This document shows, piece by piece, positions 19,963 to 28,375 of a stretch of 64,000 nucleotides of DNA. Numbering within the stretch: position 1 is the first letter of the stretch; each line of letters begins with the position of its first letter. Origin of the DNA: Flavobacteriales bacterium (GTDB lineage Bacteria; Bacteroidota; Bacteroidia; Flavobacteriales_F; PHOS-HE28); contig JADJAA010000001.1 of the NCBI GenBank assembly GCA_016704485.1, positions 1 to 64,000 of the forward strand, read 5' to 3'. Under the pieces are notes generated by a model that was given only the letters and a program-made list of their open reading frames with translations, was not told where the DNA came from and did not search any database. Both the position numbers and the translations under genes were made by a program.

Positions 19963-20157
19963 GGGTCAGTTGATAGTACGCCGTTGTACGCACGCTTGCC
20001 TGGAAAGGATACAATTATCAGGATAGACCTGACCTGCCTAGTTCTTACCAGACCCGTCGATCGCTTACGATAACCTGCTCACCACTATTCACGTATAGAG
20101 GTGACCGCACAGCATCAATTGCGAACCGATGACCATCCAAATAATCAAGTAAGACCA

Positions 20158-21654
20158 ATGGAACATTACGACCTATGTGTGATCGGCGCAGGCCCTGCAG
20201 GGTATGCTGCCGCAATGCGTGCATTGGACTTCGGAAAGAATGTACTGCTCGTAGAACGGGATCGCGTAGGTGGAACCGGAATCTATAATGGAGCGCTCTC
20301 CTCCAAGACCCTATGGGAAGTATCGCAGCGCGTATCGAGCACGAACGAACTTATGCGAGGACGGGATAGGGAGCCCTTCCGACTTACTTGGGGGGAGATC
20401 CACAAGTCCATGCAAGAGGCCATCTTCGATCGAAAATACCTTTATGCGTGCCACATCCAGCTTCTAATGACCCAAGGCTATAAGCACGGAGCCGGGAAAC
20501 TAAAACACGAACGAGGAGTTGCCAGTATTCTCGGTCCGAACATGATCTCCATTGAAAATGGATCCGGTTCAATACACGTTCGAGCGGACAATGTTGTCAT
20601 TGCTACCGGAAGCAGACCTAGGTCCCTTCCAGGTATCGACGTGGACGAAGTGCGGATCATGACCAGCGATGGTATTTTCAACATTACAGCTTTGCCTAAG
20701 AGCATTGTGATCATTGGAGCTGGTGTGATCGGTTGTGAATTCGCTACGATCTTCTCCAATCTCGGGAGTACCAAAGTGCATCTGGTGGATCGTGCCGAAC
20801 GGATCTTGCCTTTCGAGGACAGTGACGTTTCCGACCTTATCGCTAAGAATCTCCAAAAACGCGGCGTCGTAATTCACCGTTCAGCTAAGTTGGACCACAT
20901 TGGTGTTGTTGATGACCAAGTAGAATATTCCCTATCCTATCCGGATGGTCGATCGGAGACGATACGCGTGGAAAAGGCGTTGGTCTCCGTGGGTCGCACA
21001 CCGAATATCCGTGACCTAGGTCTGGAAAATGCCGGCGTTGAGTTCAACCCGGAAACAAAATGTCCTGTGATCAATGATACCGCAACATCAAAACCTTGGA
21101 TCCATATCGTAGGCGATGCATCATCCAAGAACATGTTGGTGAATCTCGGCGAAATGGAGGGTCGACATGCAATTGAACGCATCTGGTGTGGACGTACTGA
21201 ACCGCTTTCCTATGATAATGCAAGTACGATCATGTTCCTGGACCCGGAAGTTGCGGGCGTTGGTTTGAACGAACGCGAATGCCAGCAACGTGGCATTTCA
21301 TATCGCGTTGCGCGGATCGACTATTCATGTCTTGCCCGTGCGATCGCCATGCGCCGTACCAAAGGATTCTTCAAAGTGATCGTCACGAACGATGATCAGA
21401 TGCGCGTACTCGGTATGCGCGCCGTTGGCGAACATGCTTCCAGTGCCATAGAAGCTGTAGCCCTAATGATCAAACTCTCCATTCCGATCAATGAACTGGC
21501 CGAATTGATCCATCCGCACCCAAGTATTACGGAAGGTGTTCAGGAATGTGCTCGCATGCTTTTAGGCAAGAGCGTATTCAATCCAAGCGTATTCGATGAT
21601 CGCATGCGATGCTACACGTGGACACCAGCGTTGAAAGACCTGGTCGCTGCTTGA
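20158..21654 (+). CDS. SthA/lipoamide-dehydrogenase-like FAD NAD(P) oxidoreductase lacking redox cysteines
   Basis: A 498-residue flavoprotein. The N-terminal FAD fold has DLCVIGAGPAGYAAA, and a central NAD(P) fold has IVIIGAGVIGCEFA with Asp after the second strand (HLVDRAERILPF), which suggests NADH preference. The dimerisation domain keeps the family HPHPSITEG block. Where disulphide reductases have two cysteines, this protein reads GGTGIYNGALSSKT, with none, so it should not do thiol-disulphide exchange. Soluble transhydrogenases (SthA) also depart from the CxxxxC pattern, which makes a transhydrogenase or other NAD(P)H-flavin role the best guess. ATG 20158 fits the Rossmann fold better than GTG 20101. 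Confidence 0.75.
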   Translation: MEHYDLCVIGAGPAGYAAAMRALDFGKNVLLVERDRVGGTGIYNGALSSKTLWEVSQRVSSTNELMRGRDREPFRLTWGEIHKSMQEAIFDRKYLYACHIQLLMTQGYKHGAGKLKHERGVASILGPNMISIENGSGSIHVRADNVVIATGSRPRSLPGIDVDEVRIMTSDGIFNITALPKSIVIIGAGVIGCEFATIFSNLGSTKVHLVDRAERILPFEDSDVSDLIAKNLQKRGVVIHRSAKLDHIGVVDDQVEYSLSYPDGRSETIRVEKALVSVGRTPNIRDLGLENAGVEFNPETKCPVINDTATSKPWIHIVGDASSKNMLVNLGEMEGRHAIERIWCGRTEPLSYDNASTIMFLDPEVAGVGLNERECQQRGISYRVARIDYSCLARAIAMRRTKGFFKVIVTNDDQMRVLGMRAVGEHASSAIEAVALMIKLSIPINELAELIHPHPSITEGVQECARMLLGKSVFNPSVFDDRMRCYTWTPALKDLVAA

Positions 21655-21717
21655 CCAACGTCAACGGGCTGAGAGAAAGGGTGCGATGGACACACCTTTG
21701 GGATCCATTTGTTCTAT

Positions 21718-22845
21718 TCACTGAGGCTGTGGGATACCCGGGTCCGAGAACGCGGGGTTGTTAACGTAATCCAAATCCGTTAGAGAGTTCAAGAAAGCCA
21801 GCAATTCAGCTTTCTTCTGTGGGGTCAAAGACAGCCCACCCGTTGTGTACTTCATGTTCGGATCAATGGTCGTGGACGCATGACCACCCGAATTGTAATG
21901 TTCTATTACCTCCTCCAATGTCTGGAAACGACCATCATGCATGTAAGGTGCGGTCAATGCCACATTCCGTAGGCTGGGTGTTTTGAATTTGCCCATATCC
22001 TGAGGCAGTCCTGTAATTCCGCCAAGACCGAGATCGGTAAATACGGCGTCCAAACCATTGTTCCTTATCACTCCATCAGTGAATAAACTTCCGCCGTGCG
22101 GATGGCAGTGAAAACAATCAGCACCACCCTGTCCTGCAGGTACATCAGGCGGAAATCCACCCTCCAGTTGTGTCAGCTGAATGCCGTTCTGCTCTTCAGG
22201 AGTTAGTGCTATCTCGAAACGAAGTGCTTGGTCGAATCTGGAATTCCCACTGATCAGCGTGCGTAAGAATTGAGCAATTGCCTTTGCCGCTCTTAGTGAA
22301 TCAATATCCGTTCCCCCGAATGCAGATTCGAACAACTGACGGTATGCTTCATCCGCCTGCAACTTGGCGACCGCATTCGGCCATGTCTCGTGCATTTCGA
22401 TCGGGTTCATTACGGGTTGCAATATCTGCTGCTCCAAGGTGGCAGAACGCCCATCCCAAAAGAAATTCGTACCCCACCCTAAATTCATCAAAGCCATGCT
22501 ATTTCGATCACCCTCCAGACCATCTATCCCTGTACTGAACTGATTGGGAGCATCACTGAATGCCGAAGCTGGTGAATGACAAGTGGAACAACTCTGCGTA
22601 TTGTCTCCACTCAAGCGTTCTTCGTAGAATAAAAAACGACCCAATGCAATACCCTCAACGGTCATGGGGTTATCCGAAGGAATGGGCATCTGTGGAAAAC
22701 CTTGCGGAATTGCCAATGCATAGGGAGTCCCAACTGGCTGTGGTGCCGGCGTATCGGGCTCCAATGGTTGCTCCGGTTTGCATGAACCCAATAGGGCAAC
22801 ACCCAATGTGATCGAAAAAAACGTTTGTGCAATACCCATGTTCAT
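21718..22845 (-). CDS. Di-haem MauG/MbnH-like lipoprotein 1
   Basis: A 375-residue lipoprotein (lipobox ALLGSC) of the di-haem cytochrome c peroxidase/MauG family. Two haem c sites are visible: CSTCH (with SCSTCHSPASAFSD around residue 87) and CFHCH (in GGADCFHCHPHGG). Family blocks FFWDGRSATLEQQ and LRNVALTAPYMHDGRF are present. Enzymes of this family use two haems to oxidise peroxide or, in MauG and MbnH, a tryptophan of a partner protein. It is the last gene of an operon beginning with an MbnP homologue and overlaps the preceding di-haem gene by the four bases ATGA, so the three proteins probably work together in the periplasm. Confidence 0.85.
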   Translation of the reverse strand: MNMGIAQTFFSITLGVALLGSCKPEQPLEPDTPAPQPVGTPYALAIPQGFPQMPIPSDNPMTVEGIALGRFLFYEERLSGDNTQSCSTCHSPASAFSDAPNQFSTGIDGLEGDRNSMALMNLGWGTNFFWDGRSATLEQQILQPVMNPIEMHETWPNAVAKLQADEAYRQLFESAFGGTDIDSLRAAKAIAQFLRTLISGNSRFDQALRFEIALTPEEQNGIQLTQLEGGFPPDVPAGQGGADCFHCHPHGGSLFTDGVIRNNGLDAVFTDLGLGGITGLPQDMGKFKTPSLRNVALTAPYMHDGRFQTLEEVIEHYNSGGHASTTIDPNMKYTTGGLSLTPQKKAELLAFLNSLTDLDYVNNPAFSDPGIPQPQ

Positions 22846-23858
22846 GGTACTTGGTCAAGGGAACGATCGTCCGTGAGCGCATTCAGGAATGCGATAAGAT
22901 CCGTTCGTTCCTGTGGTGATAATACAAAGGTCGTTAAAATCGGGCTTTTGTTCGGGTGTGCTTGTCCCCCACTCTCGAAATGGTCGATCACTTCATCCAA
23001 CGTCGTCATGGCACCATCATGCATATATGGCCCTGTCAATGCAATGTTCCGCAGTGTCGGTACTTTGAACTTTCCGTTGTCCAAAGGTTGAAATGTGATC
23101 CTTTCACGACCTGGATCCGCGTATTCCAAGTATTGACCGATGTTCTGGAATGAATGATCCGAGAGATCAAAGCCGTTGTGACATCCAGTACAATTCAATT
23201 CAACGCTGGAGAACAAGGCCCAACCGTTCTGTTCTGAGCTCGACAATGCCGTCAATTCCCCTTGATACATGAACCGATCGAAACGTGACCAACCACTGAT
23301 CAACGTGCGTTCATAATTCGCAATGGCCCGTGTAACGACATACGCATCAATAGGCCTTCCATACGCTTTGATGCTCAACGATGCATAGGGTTCAACGTCG
23401 CGCAAGGCCACTGCCGCATTCTGGATATGATGGTCCATTTCCACCGGATCCTGAATGGGTGCAATTACTTGTTGCTCCAGCGTTGGTACTCCTCCATCAC
23501 GAAAGAAATAGGGGTGATACGCAACATTTCCGAGCGTAGGCGCATTCCGCATACCCAATTGGCCATCAATTCCCATACTCAACGCCATTGTATCGCTAAA
23601 AGCGTGCGTGGTTGAATGACATGAATTACAACTAACAGTACCGTCACGGGACAAGCGTGGTTCGAAGAACAAGGCCTTACCCAATTGTACAGAGGATATC
23701 GTTAACGGATTCCCTTCAGCAATTGGCGGGAACGGGAGGCCGCTAGGTAATTCCAGAGGAAACGGTACTTCGCCGTTACTTTCCGCAATGGTGTCCGGGG
23801 CTTTCCGACATGCCGTAACAAGCAATAGTCCTAGCGCAATATGTAGAACACTCTTCAA
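22842..23858 (-). CDS. Di-haem MauG/MbnH-like lipoprotein 2
   Basis: A 338-residue lipoprotein (lipobox LLVTAC) with two haem c motifs, CNSCH (SCNSCHSTTHAFSD) and CTGCH (NCTGCHNGFDLSD), and the family blocks YFFRDGGVPTLEQQ and LRNIALTGPYMHDG. The start appears to be TTG: it overlaps the TGA stop of mbnP (TTGA), and no ATG precedes the signal peptide. This unusual start would make its translation depend on that of mbnP. It is a clear paralogue of the next gene; the pair may divide two oxidation steps or form a complex, which is inference. Confidence 0.85.
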   Translation of the reverse strand: MKSVLHIALGLLLVTACRKAPDTIAESNGEVPFPLELPSGLPFPPIAEGNPLTISSVQLGKALFFEPRLSRDGTVSCNSCHSTTHAFSDTMALSMGIDGQLGMRNAPTLGNVAYHPYFFRDGGVPTLEQQVIAPIQDPVEMDHHIQNAAVALRDVEPYASLSIKAYGRPIDAYVVTRAIANYERTLISGWSRFDRFMYQGELTALSSSEQNGWALFSSVELNCTGCHNGFDLSDHSFQNIGQYLEYADPGRERITFQPLDNGKFKVPTLRNIALTGPYMHDGAMTTLDEVIDHFESGGQAHPNKSPILTTFVLSPQERTDLIAFLNALTDDRSLDQVP

Positions 23859-24610
23859 TCCAATGTTATGCTGGAGACCATGTTCCGTGTCAATTTCAAC
23901 GCCAATGGCAAATTATTACCATGTGAAGCATTCTCCGTGGCCAGGTCCACTGTTTCGGTTGAGGAGTAAAAGAACCGATCCACAGCGACACGGATCGTGA
24001 TCTCGGTAGTTCCGTTCTCCATTATTGTAATTGGCGTGGAGGGGATCAAGTTCAAGTAAGCATAGCAGGTATCCAATCCGGTGTGGATCGAATATGAACT
24101 CGTTAACGGATCCATGCTCAGCGGATCAGGATCATAACGACCCTCGAACATGACGAACCGATAGCCAGAATTCCACGTCCAGTATGTAGCGCTATTAATA
24201 CCCAATGGATGATCCACTGGATATACCGAGGGATCGGTATGGTTCAGATCTTCAGGAACGCCCAATCCAGCGTACAACGCGGTGTACGTGCCAACCGGAA
24301 CTGACCATTCCGCTTGCTTTGGTCCATCCAAGTTGAACAACTCAATATCGGTTACTGGTACCGATCCATTAACGGAAGCCAATTCGATCTCACTGAAATA
24401 CATCTTCAGGAGTTCAACAGTAGTGCGATAATTCGAGACGTTGGTATATTCCGAGAACAGCGCCAAAGGTGCACCTTCCCATTCAGGAACCACGTGTAAT
24501 CGAAGCGTCCCACTCACAGTGTTCAACTCTGCAACAGGCTCGATCACGGGGTCGTGCCTACAACTACTCAGCATTGCAGCAACGATCACAACGGAGAATA
24601 TCCACTTCAT
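23855..24610 (-). CDS. mbnP: MbnP-family copper-binding-type lipoprotein
   Basis: A 251-residue lipoprotein (lipobox AMLSSC). Family features of MbnP are visible: a short N-terminal strand (LRLHVVPEWEGAPLAL), YRTTVELLKMYFSEIELAS, DIELFNLDGP, the block YWTWNSGYRFVMFEGRY, and HTGLDTCYAYLNL near the C-terminal third. In methanotrophs MbnP carries a copper site that uses a tryptophan converted to kynurenine by the di-haem partner MbnH. Here mbnP is the first gene of an operon with two MauG/MbnH-like genes, overlapping the next by four bases. The tryptophans in YWTW are the natural candidates for modification, but this is inference. Starts at 24628 or 24640 are also possible. Confidence 0.85.
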   Translation of the reverse strand: MKWIFSVVIVAAMLSSCRHDPVIEPVAELNTVSGTLRLHVVPEWEGAPLALFSEYTNVSNYRTTVELLKMYFSEIELASVNGSVPVTDIELFNLDGPKQAEWSVPVGTYTALYAGLGVPEDLNHTDPSVYPVDHPLGINSATYWTWNSGYRFVMFEGRYDPDPLSMDPLTSSYSIHTGLDTCYAYLNLIPSTPITIMENGTTEITIRVAVDRFFYSSTETVDLATENASHGNNLPLALKLTRNMVSSITLD

Positions 24611-24695
24611 ACTACTTTTAATTTCCATCTTACTATTCATAACGTTCTGCGGAGCAATTCGGTTGTCTGGTAACAAACCACATGTCCCATTCATA

Positions 24696-24703
24696 CAAAT
24701 TTA
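24696..24703 (-). promoter_or_regulatory. TAnnTTTG -7 element for the mbnP operon
   Basis: On the minus strand the sequence TAAATTTG fits the Bacteroidota -7 consensus TAnnTTTG and lies 86 bases before the chosen mbnP start. The upstream -33 TTG is not well placed, so confidence is moderate. Confidence 0.4.
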
Positions 24704-24802
24704 GGGCTTCAAGGGCCAAAAATGCGGTGACTTGTGTCACTATAGGGCAAAACTTAAGACGGGGTCTCTATGGACCTCGCTCGAAGTATCTTTCGCCAAT
24801 CC

Positions 24803-27800
24803 ATGTTCACAGTAATCCACAGTAGCGCAGGTGCAGGTAAAACGCATACATTGGTAAAGCATTATTTGACCCTTTGCTTGACAACAGAAGAATCAGCGGC
24901 TTACCGGAATGTGCTTGCGTTGACCTTTACGAATAAAGCAGCTGGGGAAATGAAAGAACGCGTTATCCTCTACTTGGATGAACTGGCGTCATTGAACGTA
25001 GAAGATGGGCGAATGATGGATGTGATGACGCACTTGACCACAAAGACGGGTCTTGATGAATCAGCGATCGCCGAACGTGCAACGCGTTGTCTCCAGCACA
25101 TGCTACACCATTGGAGCGATGTAGCGATCAGTACCATCGATGCATTCACTCGGAAAGTTGTGCAGCCCTTTGCGCGTGATCTGCAATTGGATCATGACCT
25201 GCAGATGACAACGGAGCAGAGCTACTATTTGGACCGCGCCGTACATGAACTGATCTCCGAAGCAGGAGTTGATCCCGCAACCACGACGATCCTTTCCGAA
25301 GCTTGCCTACAGTTGCTTCATGAAGAGCGAAAATGGGACCCGTCGAAACCACTTTCAGAGCTTAGCCAAGAGCTTACCAAGGAGAATTCCATCAATCCAT
25401 TGAAATTACTTGGCGATCTTCGGCCTGAGCAAGTAACTGCACTTGCAAGTCGATTGCGTGCTCAAGAGATCGTGTTCAGACAACAAGTGAGGGCATTGGG
25501 AAATGCCGCTATGAAGTTGATCAAAGAGAATGGTATCAATGTTGAAGACATGGCATACGGCAAAGGCGGTATCCATGGGTACTTTGACAAACTCGTAGCG
25601 TTCAGTGATGGCTGGGAAACACCGGGAGTGAACAAACTAAAGCCGATCGAAACCGGAAAATGGCATTCAGGAAAAGCAGATGCATCTGCGATAACAGCCT
25701 TGGATTCAATAAGCGATCCATTAACAAGAATCTTCAACGAGGCTGAAAATTTGCGCGAAACTGGCCTTAGGAACTACACCATTCAACGCGCGGTAGGGCG
25801 TGAGCTTATGCCCGCTTTTGCGTTGCATGCATTGGACGTGAAACTGGAGGCCATTAAGCGCGAGGACGGCGTAGCATTCTTCAGTGATCTCACACGAAAG
25901 GTTTCCGAAGTCGTTAAGGATGAACCTGTCCCGTTCATCTATGAGCGCATGGGCGAACGGTATTCCCATTTTTTGATCGATGAATTCCAGGATACGTCAT
26001 TGTTGCAATGGCAAGCGTTATTACCACTTATCGATAATGCACTTTCCACGGGTGGCAGTGCGCTACTAGTGGGTGATGCCAAACAGGCGATCTATCGTTG
26101 GCGCAATGGTGAGGTACGCTTGTTCACGCAACTACCAAAGATATTCGGAAGAGGTGACCAACCTTTGGAAATTGAACGAGAAGACACACTTCAGCGATAC
26201 TTCAACGAAGGTGAACGACTAGCATTCAATCGACGATCCGCTGGCTCCATCGTTGCATTCAACAACAACCTCTTTGCACCATTGAGTGTTCTGCTCGCGG
26301 AAGATCTACGATCGGTCTATGCACGACACGATCAGGAAACGAGCCGCGAAGAACCCGGGCTGGTCCAGATCAGAGTCCTTCCAAAGGATGTGAAAGGAGA
26401 AGAACGTTCGAAAGCATTTCTTGACTTCACATTGAAGTGCGTCCAAGAAGCGATCGATGACGGTTTCTCGCCCGGCGACATTGCCGTTCTCGTGCGTGGT
26501 AGATCGTTAGGAGGTCCCGTGGCGCATCACTTGGTCGCCAATGGACATGCTGTTGTTTCACCTGATGGATTAAAGCTTGGAGGAGATAATAGTGTGGAGC
26601 TATTGGTTGAACTGTTGCGCTTTTTGCATACCGGTGATGTAGCGGCGGCGACGCGAGCAATTCAATTCCAAGCGATACTCGCTGCACTTGAAGGTGTTCA
26701 TTTCGCAACACCTGTAGTTGGGACAACTGCACTACCTAACCCTGTAAAAGACCTCCGAAAATGGTTATCGAGCCATGGCTCACCATCACTGAAAACAACA
26801 CTATCCTCATTGGTTGCGCAGCTTGCACGAGCGAATGGAATTCTGCCAGCGGAAGATGCACCGGTGTTAGCGCTGATCGATGAAGTACAGGCATTCAGCA
26901 CGCAACATGGTCAGGATATCGGTGGCTTTCTTGCCCATTGGGAACGTGCAGGAAAGGACCGCAGCATCGCCCCGCCCGCAAATGGAAATGCAGTGCAAGT
27001 ACTTACGGTCCACAAATCCAAAGGGCTTCAATTCCCCGTGGTGATCGTACCCAACGCGAACATGACCACACGCGGCAATTTCGGTGAATGCTTCTGGGTG
27101 GATCCTGGGGATGCGGTGCCGGATACACCGATCGCCCTTGTACGCGAATCCGCCGCTTTGCGAACTGCCGAACTTCCGGAATTGCTCGAAGAAGAAACGC
27201 TGAGACAACTGGATGCGATCAATCTTCTGTACGTAGCATTTACAAGACCGGAACAACGGTTGTACTCCTTGGTTCCTGAGGGTAACGCCGATGGTACAAC
27301 GAAGGAGTTGCTGAATTTCATTGCAGAACATGGTCAGGAACAGATCTTGGAGGATGGCATCCGTGAAAAGCCTTGGAAAACGCAAGCTGCGGCTCTACAT
27401 CGAACATTGAGGGATGTTGCAGATCCTGCCCATACTGCTTCCTTGGTGATGCGCATGGAGGCTCCTGATATGTGGGAACCAACTGATCCGGACCCGTACC
27501 GTTCCTATGGAAATGCAATACACGAGCTATTGGCCCGGATCGCCACACCCGATGATCTTGAAATTGCATTTGAAGAAGCTTTGGCCATTGGATCCATTAC
27601 CTACGAAGTAGCTCAAGAACTCAAGATCGAACTTTCAGAACTACTGTCTTCTACCGAACTTGACCCGTGGTTCAAAAAGGGCCTGACCGTTAGAAATGAA
27701 GCAACGATCATTGTCTCTAATGGAAGATCACAACGCCCGGACCGCGTGGTTTTTGATGGTGATCATGTGAGGATATTGGATATCAAGACAGGTCAACCTT

Positions 27801-27922
27801 CACCTGACCATCATGACCAAGTCCGCTCCTACATGGGATACTTGCGGGAGCTGGGCCATGCGAAGGTGGAAGGTGCTTTGCTCTACGTTCTGGATAGATC
27901 GCTACAACTCGTGGAATCATGA
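24803..27922 (+). CDS. addA: AddA/RecB-like UvrD-family helicase-nuclease
   Basis: A 1039-residue protein from ATG 24803 (MFTVIHSSAGAGKT), which puts Walker A at the N-terminus as usual; ATG 24770 would add 11 residues. Helicase motifs: SSAGAGKTHT (I), LALTFTNKAAGEMKERV (Ia), FLIDEFQDTS (II), ALLVGDAKQAIYRWR (III), VQVLTVHKSKGLQFP (V), LLYVAFTRPEQRLY (VI). The C-terminus carries a RecB-type nuclease: YGNAIHELL, then DRVVFDGDHVRILDIKTG and QVRSYM. With the AddB-like protein at 30891 it should resect double-strand DNA ends for RecA repair. It overlaps the GNAT gene after it by ATGA. Confidence 0.88.
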   Translation: MFTVIHSSAGAGKTHTLVKHYLTLCLTTEESAAYRNVLALTFTNKAAGEMKERVILYLDELASLNVEDGRMMDVMTHLTTKTGLDESAIAERATRCLQHMLHHWSDVAISTIDAFTRKVVQPFARDLQLDHDLQMTTEQSYYLDRAVHELISEAGVDPATTTILSEACLQLLHEERKWDPSKPLSELSQELTKENSINPLKLLGDLRPEQVTALASRLRAQEIVFRQQVRALGNAAMKLIKENGINVEDMAYGKGGIHGYFDKLVAFSDGWETPGVNKLKPIETGKWHSGKADASAITALDSISDPLTRIFNEAENLRETGLRNYTIQRAVGRELMPAFALHALDVKLEAIKREDGVAFFSDLTRKVSEVVKDEPVPFIYERMGERYSHFLIDEFQDTSLLQWQALLPLIDNALSTGGSALLVGDAKQAIYRWRNGEVRLFTQLPKIFGRGDQPLEIEREDTLQRYFNEGERLAFNRRSAGSIVAFNNNLFAPLSVLLAEDLRSVYARHDQETSREEPGLVQIRVLPKDVKGEERSKAFLDFTLKCVQEAIDDGFSPGDIAVLVRGRSLGGPVAHHLVANGHAVVSPDGLKLGGDNSVELLVELLRFLHTGDVAAATRAIQFQAILAALEGVHFATPVVGTTALPNPVKDLRKWLSSHGSPSLKTTLSSLVAQLARANGILPAEDAPVLALIDEVQAFSTQHGQDIGGFLAHWERAGKDRSIAPPANGNAVQVLTVHKSKGLQFPVVIVPNANMTTRGNFGECFWVDPGDAVPDTPIALVRESAALRTAELPELLEEETLRQLDAINLLYVAFTRPEQRLYSLVPEGNADGTTKELLNFIAEHGQEQILEDGIREKPWKTQAAALHRTLRDVADPAHTASLVMRMEAPDMWEPTDPDPYRSYGNAIHELLARIATPDDLEIAFEEALAIGSITYEVAQELKIELSELLSSTELDPWFKKGLTVRNEATIIVSNGRSQRPDRVVFDGDHVRILDIKTGQPSPDHHDQVRSYMGYLRELGHAKVEGALLYVLDRSLQLVES

Positions 27923-28368
27923 AGATCAATTGGAACATAAAACCGTTCGATGCTTTATCACTGACCGAGCTGCACGATATGTTGCGGTTACGAGAAGATG
28001 TTTTCGTGGTGGAACAGAAATGTATCTACAATGAGATCGATGGTCAAGACCCGATCGCCATCCACATTCTTGGACATAATGATAAAGCGGAACTCGTGGC
28101 TTGTTCACGGATACTTCCAGCTGGATCAGATGGATTTCCACATGTTGGAAGGATCGTGGTGCGCACTAATGAAAGAGGCTTGGGCTTCGCTTCCGAAATG
28201 ATGAATATCGCTTTACGCGCATTACGCGACAATTTCGGTACCGACCGTTCCGCATTGGCCGCACAGACGTATTTGGAATCCTTCTATGAACGCTTCGGGT
28301 ATGTTCGAAAAAGCGAAGATTATATGTGGGACGGGATCATGCATGTGAACATGATCCGTAAAGGCTGA
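27919..28368 (+). CDS. ElaA-like GNAT acetyltransferase
   Basis: A 149-residue single-domain GNAT protein. It has the ElaA opening LHDMLRLREDVFVVEQKC and Y-x-E-I-D-G-x-D, then the acetyl-CoA site GRIVVRTNERGLGFASEMM (the R-x-x-G-x-G/A loop is GRGLGFA-like), and the C-terminal FYERFGYVRKSEDYMWDGI. The substrate of ElaA proteins is not established. Its ATG overlaps the addA-like stop (ATGA), so it is co-translated with the recombination helicase; whether this reflects function is unknown. It converges on the PKD gene with only seven bases between stops. Confidence 0.85.
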   Translation: MKINWNIKPFDALSLTELHDMLRLREDVFVVEQKCIYNEIDGQDPIAIHILGHNDKAELVACSRILPAGSDGFPHVGRIVVRTNERGLGFASEMMNIALRALRDNFGTDRSALAAQTYLESFYERFGYVRKSEDYMWDGIMHVNMIRKG

Positions 28369-28375
28369 TCCGCGA

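Noticed and set aside
26867..27385. Minus-strand frame opposite the AddA-like nuclease
   Set aside because: It lies within a coding region with clear helicase motifs V and VI; no independent evidence.
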